From contig DAOMOD010000237.1 in NCBI GenBank assembly GCA_035444205.1, positions 1 to 5,915 of the forward strand: DNA of 5,915 bases, read 5' to 3'. Below, in pieces: positions 1-4,603 of this stretch (position 1 is its first letter; each line of letters begins with the position of its first letter). Under the pieces are notes generated by a model. The model saw only the letters and a program-made list of their open reading frames with translations. It did no database searches and was not told the origin of the DNA. The position numbers and the translations under genes are program-made. Source of the DNA: DAOMOD01 sp035444205 (GTDB lineage Bacteria; Pseudomonadota; Gammaproteobacteria; Xanthomonadales; BPKI01).

Positions 1-55
1 GAGTCCCGAGTCCCGAGTCCCGAGTCCCGAGTCCCGAGTCCCGAGTCCCGAGTCC
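1..55. repeat. GAGTCCC heptamer tandem array, cut by window edge
   Basis: Seven perfect head-to-tail copies of GAGTCCC fill positions 1-49, and a six-base partial copy follows at 50-55. On the fadE strand the unit reads GGGACTC. The array ends 5 nt beyond the fadE stop codon, so it lies just downstream of that gene. Its left end is not visible because it runs into the window edge. There are no spacers and no interruptions. Such short arrays are prone to copy-number change by slipped-strand replication. I recall similar heptamer arrays in Xanthomonadales intergenic DNA but cannot verify that here. Any role in ending fadE transcription is speculative. Confidence 0.97.
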
Positions 56-60
56 GTTCT

Positions 61-2535
61 TCAGGCCGCCACCGAGCGGATCTTGGTGCGTGCCCGGTAC
101 AGCGAGGCAGCTTCCAGATCGGCCGGGTCGAAGTCGTCGACGGCGATCACTTCGGCCGTCAGGGAGCGGGCCTCGGCCAGCAGCTTGCGTTCCTCCTCGG
201 AGATCACACCGAACTTCACCGCTTCCTCGAACTGCGCATCGGGGTCGAGCGCGGTGATGGTGCCGGCCTTCAGTGCCTTGAGGAATTTCCGCTCGACCGG
301 TTCGGCGGCGATGATGGTGGGCAGGGCGGCGATCATGCGGCCGGCCGGGTTGTGCTCGCTGGGGGTGAGGAACACGCCTTCGGCGAGGCGGTCGCGTGCC
401 TCGGAAGGGCTGAGCAGCAGGCTGGCGACGCGGTGGGCGAGGCGGTCGGACGGCGGGCGCTCGCGCAGGCCGAGCGGGAAGATCAGCAACCTGAGTGCCC
501 AGGCCACCGGGCGCACCGGGAAGTTCTTCAATACGCCGTCGAGCGCGGTCTGCATGGCATAGACGCTGCGGTGGAACGCATAGGCCAGCAGAGGCCGGTC
601 GGCGCTCGGCGCGCCCTGGTCCTCGAAGCGCTTGAGCATGGCGGCGCTGATGTAGAGCTGGCTCAGCACGTCGCCGAGTCGCGCCGAGATCGACTCCTTC
701 TGCTTCAGTTTGCCGCCCAGCACCAGCATCGAGGTGTCGGCGGCCAGCGCCAGGGCGGCGCTGTAGCGGTTGAGCTTGCGGTAGAAGCGGCGCGTGTAGC
801 GCTCGCCGGCGGCGTTGCCCAGGCGACCCAGGGCAAGACCCTTGATCAGGCTGCGCGCGGCGTTGGAAATGGCGAAGCCGACGTGTCCGAACAGCGCGCG
901 GTCGAAGGTGTGCAGGCGCTCGTCGTAGTCCTCGATGGCGAGCGCATTCATCTCCTTCAGTACGTAGGGATGGCAGCGGATGGCACCCTGCCCGAAGATC
1001 ATCATGCTGCGGGTGAGGATGTTGGCGCCTTCCACGGTGATGGTGGTGGGTGCCACTTGCCAGGAGCGGCCGATGAAGTTCCTCGGGCCGAGGATGATGC
1101 CCTTGCCGCCGACGATGTCCATGGCGTCGGTGACCGTCTCGCGGCCCATCTCGGTGGCGTGGTACTTGGCAATCGCCGAGGGCACCGAGGGCTTCTCGCC
1201 CATGTCCACCGCGGCAGCGGTCATGCGCGCCAGCGAGGCCACCGCGTAAGCGTTGCCGCCGATGCGTGCCAACGCTTCCTCGACCCCCTCGAAACGGCCG
1301 ATGGGCAGGCCGAACTGCTTGCGGATGCGGGCATAGCTGCCTACCGCAATGGCGCCCATCCTGACGCCGCCGGCGGCGGTCGACGGCAGCGAGATGGCGC
1401 GGCCCACCGACAGGCATTCGATCAGCATGCGCCAGCCCTGGCCGGCCATGGCGGTTCCGCCGATCAGCGCCTCTACCGGCACGAACACATCCTTGCCGCG
1501 CACCGGGCCATTCTGGAACGGTACGTTCAAGGGGAAATGCCGGCGGCCGATCTCGAGCCCCGGCGTGCCGCGCGGAATCAGCGCCAGTGTGATGCCGATG
1601 TCCTCCTTGTCGCCCAGCAGGTGATCGGGGTCGTACATGCGGAAGGCCAGGCCAATGACCGTGGCCACCGGGGCCAGCGTGATGTAGCGCTTGTCGAAGG
1701 TGAGGCGGATGCCGAGCACGTCCTTGCCGTCGACCTTGCGACGGCAGACGATGCCGTAGTCGGGAATGGAGGTGGCGTCGGAGCCGGCGCTGGGACCGGT
1801 CAGCGCAAAGCAGGGGATCTCCTCGCCGACGGCCAGTCGCGGCAGGTAGTGCTGCTTCTGTTCCTCGGTGCCGTAGTGCAGCAGCAACTCGGCCGGGCCC
1901 AGGGAGTTCGGCACGCAGACCGTCGAGGACACCGTGCCGGACAGGCTGGCGATCTTCTGCAGCACCGCCGAATGCGCCATCGCCGAGAAGCCGAGGCCGC
2001 CGTATTCCTTCGGGATGATCATGCCGAAGAAGCGTTCCTTCTTGAGGTAGTCCCACACCTCCGGCGTCAGATCGGCGTGTTCGTGGGTGATCTTCCAGTC
2101 GTCGACCATCTGGCAGAGCGTGTCGCAGGGGCCGTCGAGGAAGGCCTTTTCCTCCACCGACAGTTCCGGGAACTCGCTGCGGATCAGCTTCTTCCAGGCC
2201 GGGCGACCGGAGAACAGCTCGCCCTCGAAGCCCACCGTGCCGGCCTCCAGCGCCACCTGTTCGGTGGGCGAAAGCTGCGGGCGGATGCGCTGGTACAGCG
2301 CCAGCATCGGCGCGGTCAGGTAGCGCCGCCGCCATGGCAGCCAGTTGAGTGGGACGGCGACGGCCAGGAACAGGACCCAGGTCAGTCCGATGGCCAGCCA
2401 GTGCGCGCCGCCGAACAGCGATGCGATGACGAGCGCGGCGGCGAGCAGTCCGGTGGCCGGTTTGAGCGGCATCCTGAAATAGGCCGCCAGCAGTCCGGCA
2501 AGGACCAGGGAGAACAGGGGCAGGAGCTGGATCAT
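61..2535 (-). CDS. fadE: Acyl-CoA dehydrogenase FadE, membrane-anchored
   Basis: This 824-residue protein is close to E. coli FadE (about 814 aa) over its full length. FadE is an FAD flavoenzyme that oxidises acyl-CoA to trans-2-enoyl-CoA, the first step of beta-oxidation. Hydrophobic segments lie near residues 3-20, 28-43 and 47-64. They are followed by WRRR (68-71), which suggests a membrane anchor with the catalytic part in the cytoplasm. The dehydrogenase domains follow: N-terminal (about 120-235), middle with ALTGPSAGSDA (244-254), and C-terminal. VEGANILTR (501-509) carries E502, the expected catalytic base. From about 515 to the end comes the bacterial extension (DUF1974), with ISARLGDVLSQLY and LTPSEHNP motifs. 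The ATG at 2535 is preceded by GGAG (2545-2548) with 9 nt spacing. It is the second gene of a two-gene operon, 19 nt after the hydrolase. No truncation is seen. Confidence 0.97.
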   Translation of the reverse strand: MIQLLPLFSLVLAGLLAAYFRMPLKPATGLLAAALVIASLFGGAHWLAIGLTWVLFLAVAVPLNWLPWRRRYLTAPMLALYQRIRPQLSPTEQVALEAGTVGFEGELFSGRPAWKKLIRSEFPELSVEEKAFLDGPCDTLCQMVDDWKITHEHADLTPEVWDYLKKERFFGMIIPKEYGGLGFSAMAHSAVLQKIASLSGTVSSTVCVPNSLGPAELLLHYGTEEQKQHYLPRLAVGEEIPCFALTGPSAGSDATSIPDYGIVCRRKVDGKDVLGIRLTFDKRYITLAPVATVIGLAFRMYDPDHLLGDKEDIGITLALIPRGTPGLEIGRRHFPLNVPFQNGPVRGKDVFVPVEALIGGTAMAGQGWRMLIECLSVGRAISLPSTAAGGVRMGAIAVGSYARIRKQFGLPIGRFEGVEEALARIGGNAYAVASLARMTAAAVDMGEKPSVPSAIAKYHATEMGRETVTDAMDIVGGKGIILGPRNFIGRSWQVAPTTITVEGANILTRSMMIFGQGAIRCHPYVLKEMNALAIEDYDERLHTFDRALFGHVGFAISNAARSLIKGLALGRLGNAAGERYTRRFYRKLNRYSAALALAADTSMLVLGGKLKQKESISARLGDVLSQLYISAAMLKRFEDQGAPSADRPLLAYAFHRSVYAMQTALDGVLKNFPVRPVAWALRLLIFPLGLRERPPSDRLAHRVASLLLSPSEARDRLAEGVFLTPSEHNPAGRMIAALPTIIAAEPVERKFLKALKAGTITALDPDAQFEEAVKFGVISEEERKLLAEARSLTAEVIAVDDFDPADLEAASLYRARTKIRSVAA

Positions 2536-2544
2536 GGGGGAGAT

Positions 2545-2548
2545 CTCC
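2545..2548 (-). promoter_or_regulatory. Ribosome binding site of fadE
   Basis: GGAG on the minus strand lies 9 nt upstream of the fadE ATG, inside the 19-nt gap after the hydrolase stop codon. It supports the start at 2535. It also shows that this downstream gene has a Shine-Dalgarno sequence, whereas the first gene of the operon appears to lack one. Confidence 0.6.
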
Positions 2549-2554
2549 GGGTCG

Positions 2555-3430
2555 TCATGCCGCCGAGGACAGCACGGTGTGGCGCAGGAAGTCGGTCACA
2601 GCGCCGGTGAAAGCGGTATTGGCGTCGCCCACCACCATGTGGGTGGCGCCGGGAATGCGCACGTGCCGCGCATGCGGCACCAGTGCCAGGAACTCTTCGA
2701 TGGTGTGCTCGGATACCACGTCGGAACGGTCGCCGGACACCAGCAGCAGCGGCGCCTCGACGCGCTGCGCTGCCGCCATCAGGCGTGCCTGATAGGCAGA
2801 GGCGTCGCGCGGGATATCTTCCAGCAGGCGCGGGTCCCAGTGCCAGCGCAGGCGTCCGTCGGGACCTTGCGCCAGCAAGGGGCGCAGCCGTTCCGGGTCG
2901 CGCTCGCGGCCGCGGTGTGGAAGGTAGCGCAGCACCGCATCGGCGGCTTCGTCCAGCGAAGCGAATCCCTCCGGGTGCGCACCCATGAAATCGAGGATGC
3001 GCTCCACGCCCTGCTGTTCCCAACGCGGCGTGATGTCGACCAGCACCAGGGCACTGAACAGTCCGTCGTCGGACTCGCCTTCGGTGAGCAGGCCGAGCAG
3101 GCCGCCCATGGAGGCACCGACCAGGGCCGGTTTCCCGGGCAGATTTGCGGCCACCTCGATCATGTCGGTGGCGAAGTCCTCGAACTGGTAGGGTCGCGCG
3201 TCGGATCGCCAGCCGCTTTCGCCATGGCCGCGGCCGTCGAGGCACAAGGCGTGAAAGCCTTCGGCGGCGATGGCCTGCGCGCTGGCGCGCCATGACAGTC
3301 GAGTCTGCCCGAAGCCATGCGCGAACAGCACCGCGGGCGACGTGGGCGAACCGAAGCGTTCCGCGGCCAGCACCAGACCGTCCCGGGTCGGGATATCTAC
3401 GCGTGCGGAGGCGGGCGAGGGAGTCACCAT
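2555..3430 (-). CDS. Alpha/beta-hydrolase, serine esterase/lipase-like
   Basis: This 291-residue protein is the usual length for a single-domain alpha/beta-hydrolase. HGFG (38-41) forms the oxyanion-hole turn, and DGRGHG (65-70) is typical of the fold. GASMGG (105-110) is the nucleophile elbow with Ser107, and VDITPR (131-136) follows strand 6. SGDRSDVVS (232-240) supplies the acid, probably Asp237, and GATHM (261-265) supplies His264, so the triad is complete. There is no signal peptide, so it is predicted to be cytoplasmic. The substrate cannot be read from the sequence; an ester or thioester is plausible. It is first in an operon with fadE, which hints at acyl-chain release or clean-up, but that is inference. 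The ATG at 3430 has no Shine-Dalgarno sequence and lies at the predicted transcription start. Confidence 0.93.
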   Translation of the reverse strand: MVTPSPASARVDIPTRDGLVLAAERFGSPTSPAVLFAHGFGQTRLSWRASAQAIAAEGFHALCLDGRGHGESGWRSDARPYQFEDFATDMIEVAANLPGKPALVGASMGGLLGLLTEGESDDGLFSALVLVDITPRWEQQGVERILDFMGAHPEGFASLDEAADAVLRYLPHRGRERDPERLRPLLAQGPDGRLRWHWDPRLLEDIPRDASAYQARLMAAAQRVEAPLLLVSGDRSDVVSEHTIEEFLALVPHARHVRIPGATHMVVGDANTAFTGAVTDFLRHTVLSSAA

Positions 3431-3437
3431 ACGGCAG

Positions 3438-3467
3438 AGTATGGAAGGGTCGGGAAGGACATGTCAA
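3438..3467 (-). promoter_or_regulatory. Sigma70-type promoter of the hydrolase-fadE operon
   Basis: On the minus strand a perfect TTGACA (-35, 3467-3462) is followed after 18 nt by CATACT (-10, 3443-3438). The -10 matches TATAAT at four of six bases, including the key second A and final T. Counting seven bases from the last T puts the start of transcription near 3431, one base before the hydrolase ATG at 3430. Confidence 0.65.
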
Positions 3468-3480
3468 TACGGGGGCGTAT
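3467..3480. promoter_or_regulatory. Candidate operator palindrome at the operon -35
   Basis: A perfect inverted repeat, ATACG-GGGG-CGTAT, overlaps the first base of the TTGACA -35 box and extends upstream of it. A dimeric repressor bound here would obstruct RNA polymerase at the hydrolase-fadE promoter. The divergent TetR-family gene is the obvious candidate binder, but that link is inferred from position only. I saw no full second copy near the tetR promoter, only a lone CGTAT half-site at 3703-3707. Confidence 0.45.
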
Positions 3481-3500
3481 GGTGGGGATGACGACACCGG

Positions 3501-3530
3501 TGAAATGCATACATTGTTGTGAAAACAATA
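3501..3530. promoter_or_regulatory. AT-rich patch with ATTGTT/AACAAT inverted repeat
   Basis: Only 8 of these 30 bases are G or C, in otherwise very GC-rich DNA. Within the patch ATTGTT (3513-3518) and AACAAT (3524-3529) form a 6-bp inverted repeat around five bases. It lies about 80-100 nt upstream of the predicted operon transcription start. It could be a second regulator site or an upstream activating element. I could not fit a convincing promoter to it on either strand. Confidence 0.35.
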
Positions 3531-3575
3531 GCTTGAGGCGGACTCGCTGGCCGACATGGAACTGCAGGTTGCCAG

Positions 3576-3653
3576 TGTAGGAGCCCACCGTGTGGGCGAC
3601 CAGGTGATCGACTCGGTAACGGCGGACGGTCGCCCACAGGGTGGGCTCCTACA
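3576..3653. repeat. Inverted REP pair (BIME-like), family 1, GTAG-headed
   Basis: Two 26-nt copies face each other at 3576-3601 and 3628-3653 and match at 25 of 26 positions. A 26-nt unique spacer separates them. Each copy begins with T then GTAG and contains its own small hairpin. In the left copy this is GCCCAC (3583-3588), a 3-nt loop and GTGGGC (3592-3597). A GTAG tetranucleotide in front of a hairpin is the known signature of REP elements mobilised by RAYT (TnpA-REP) transposases. No such transposase is in the window, so these would be non-autonomous copies. Confidence 0.85.
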
Positions 3654-3720
3654 AATGCACGGTGCGATCGGTTGATCCGTTTCGGAGGGACTTGCAGCGC
3701 GACGTATTCCCGGCCATCCC

Positions 3721-3749
3721 TTCACCCCATCGCCCCCACTGGCTACCAT
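3721..3749 (+). promoter_or_regulatory. Putative weak promoter of tetR
   Basis: TTCACC (3721-3726) and TACCAT (3744-3749) are spaced by exactly 17 nt. Each box matches the sigma70 consensus at four of six bases. The predicted transcription start is 3756, the A of the chosen tetR start codon. The fit is modest and could be chance, but its phasing with the start codon is noteworthy. Confidence 0.35.
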
Positions 3750-3755
3750 GCCCCG

Positions 3756-4337
3756 ATGTCCGATGCCGTCACCAAGCTGGAACGCCCGCGCCTCAGTCCC
3801 GAGGACTGGGCGCAGGCTGCGCTCGATCTGATCGCCGAGCAGGGCGTGGCGGCGCTTGCCGTAGAGACGCTGGCCAAGCGCCTCGGTGTCACCAAGGGGA
3901 GCTTCTACTGGCATTTCCCGTCGCGCGACGCATTGCTGACCATGGCCCTGGAGCGCTGGGAGGCGGTCGAGGTGGAGACCGTGCTGGGTCCGGTCGAGGC
4001 CATCGCCGATCCGCGCGAGCGCCTGCGCGAACTGTTTCTGCGCACCAGCCGCGAGGTCAAGTCGCACGCCATCTACTCGGCACTGATCCGCGCCGTCGAT
4101 CATGCGCTGGTGGCGCCGGTGGTGGAGCGCGTGTCGCGGCGGCGCATGGACTATCTGATGATGGCCTTCCTGCACGCCGGCATGCCCCGCCGCGAAGCGG
4201 TGCAGCGCGCGCGTCTGACCTACGCCGCCTACGTGGGCTTCCTGCAGATGTCGCTGCAACTGCACCTGCCGCGCCTGACCGCCGAGGAGTTCGAGGCCTA
4301 CGTCGACCATGTGATCGTGACCTTGATTCCGGTGTAG
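3756..4337 (+). CDS. TetR/AcrR-family transcriptional regulator
   Basis: This 193-residue protein has a classic TetR N-terminal DNA-binding domain. Helix 1 runs about 15-29, followed by LAKRLGVTKGSFYWHF (39-54), the helix-turn-helix and recognition helix. The remainder (about 60-193) is a helical ligand-binding and dimerisation domain, variable in this family, so the ligand cannot be predicted. The ATG at 3756 is preferred. The same frame is open further upstream from an ATG at 3672, but those 28 codons encode nothing TetR-like, whereas MSDAVTKL leads directly into the domain. No Shine-Dalgarno sequence precedes it. The gene diverges from the hydrolase-fadE operon, which suggests it represses that operon and perhaps itself in response to an acyl ligand. 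This is inference by neighbourhood. A REP pair begins 5 nt after the stop codon. Confidence 0.93.
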   Translation: MSDAVTKLERPRLSPEDWAQAALDLIAEQGVAALAVETLAKRLGVTKGSFYWHFPSRDALLTMALERWEAVEVETVLGPVEAIADPRERLRELFLRTSREVKSHAIYSALIRAVDHALVAPVVERVSRRRMDYLMMAFLHAGMPRREAVQRARLTYAAYVGFLQMSLQLHLPRLTAEEFEAYVDHVIVTLIPV

Positions 4338-4341
4338 GGCC

Positions 4342-4429
4342 GTAGGTTGGGCTGAGCGCAGCGATGCCCAACGTCGTGCTGCCGGCAGGGGCCGACTTGT
4401 TGGGGTGCGCTGCGCTTACCCCAACCTAC
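4342..4429. repeat. Inverted REP pair, family 2, GTAG-headed; possible tetR transcript end
   Basis: Two 31-nt copies face each other at 4342-4372 and 4399-4429, identical at 26 of 31 positions, with a 26-nt spacer. Each starts with GTAG and has its own stem: GTTGGGC/GCCCAAC in the left copy, GTTGGGG/CCCCAAC in the right. The last stem pair is C-G in one copy and G-C in the other, a compensatory change that argues the stem is maintained. The sequence is unrelated to the REP pair upstream of tetR apart from the GTAG head. The position just after the tetR stop suggests it may also act as a transcription barrier or 3' stabiliser. There is no U-tract, so it is not a canonical terminator. Confidence 0.85.
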
Positions 4430-4492
4430 CCATTGCGCGGCGTGTGCATTGTGGGTTCGCTCCGGCATGCGCTTCGCAGTACGTGCTTCCAA

Positions 4493-4513
4493 TAGGCCCT
4501 AGGCCCTAGGCCC
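4493..4513. repeat. TAGGCCC heptamer tandem array, three copies
   Basis: Three perfect tandem copies of TAGGCCC occupy the gap between tetR and the peptidase gene, with one more matching base (T) at 4514. The unit length equals that of the GAGTCCC array at the left edge, and five of seven unit positions agree (consensus NAGNCCC). It is too short to say more from this sequence alone. Confidence 0.85.
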
Positions 4514-4591
4514 TGAACAGACAACCCCCATTGGTCATGTCCCCTGGGCGGGGCGCTTGGCTTACCCTGTTCCGTTCTTCGCAACGTCATC

Positions 4592-4596
4592 GGGAG
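4592..4596 (+). promoter_or_regulatory. Ribosome binding site deciding the GTG start of the M16 peptidase
   Basis: GGGAG lies 7 nt upstream of the GTG at 4604, a normal Shine-Dalgarno spacing. The alternative in-frame ATG at 4625 would be 28 nt away and would remove the charged n-region of the signal peptide. Confidence 0.65.
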
Positions 4597-4603
4597 ATTT
4601 GCA

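Larger units (their letters stand above)
3431..3755. other. Divergent regulatory region between hydrolase-fadE operon and tetR
   Basis: These 325 nt separate two divergent genes, and I see no credible coding sequence in them. From the hydrolase side they hold a -10/-35 pair, a perfect 5+4+5 palindrome touching the -35, and an AT-rich patch with a second palindrome. An inverted pair of GTAG-headed REP sequences comes next, then a weak promoter ending at the tetR start codon. About 65 nt between the REP pair and the tetR promoter (3654-3720) show nothing I can name, apart from a GATC-spaced motif at 3666-3677. Confidence 0.85.

Noticed and set aside
1..55. CRISPR array
   Set aside because: The unit is 7 bp with no spacers, so it is a simple tandem repeat.
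352..2610. Long plus-strand open frame antisense to fadE
   Set aside because: It encodes a low-complexity Arg/Gly/Ala/Gln/His-rich product with no recognisable domain. It mirrors fadE codon bias in GC-rich DNA and lies wholly opposite a gene of certain identity.
3672..3755. Extended N-terminus for tetR from the ATG at 3672
   Set aside because: The extra 28 residues resemble no TetR sequence, no Shine-Dalgarno sequence precedes that ATG, and the domain begins right after the ATG at 3756.
2532..4310. Long minus-strand open frame overlapping the hydrolase and the antisense of tetR
   Set aside because: It crosses the intergenic region and two real genes in the wrong frame, and its product is Arg/Pro/His-rich with no domain. 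It is a shadow of both genes.
4342..4429. Canonical rho-independent terminator of tetR
   Set aside because: Strong stems are present but no run of T follows either arm; it is better described as an inverted REP pair that may end transcription.
4531..4568. Promoter for the M16 peptidase (TTGGTC with TACCCT)
   Set aside because: The spacing is 26 nt and the -10 is only 3/6; no acceptable pair was found upstream of 4604.
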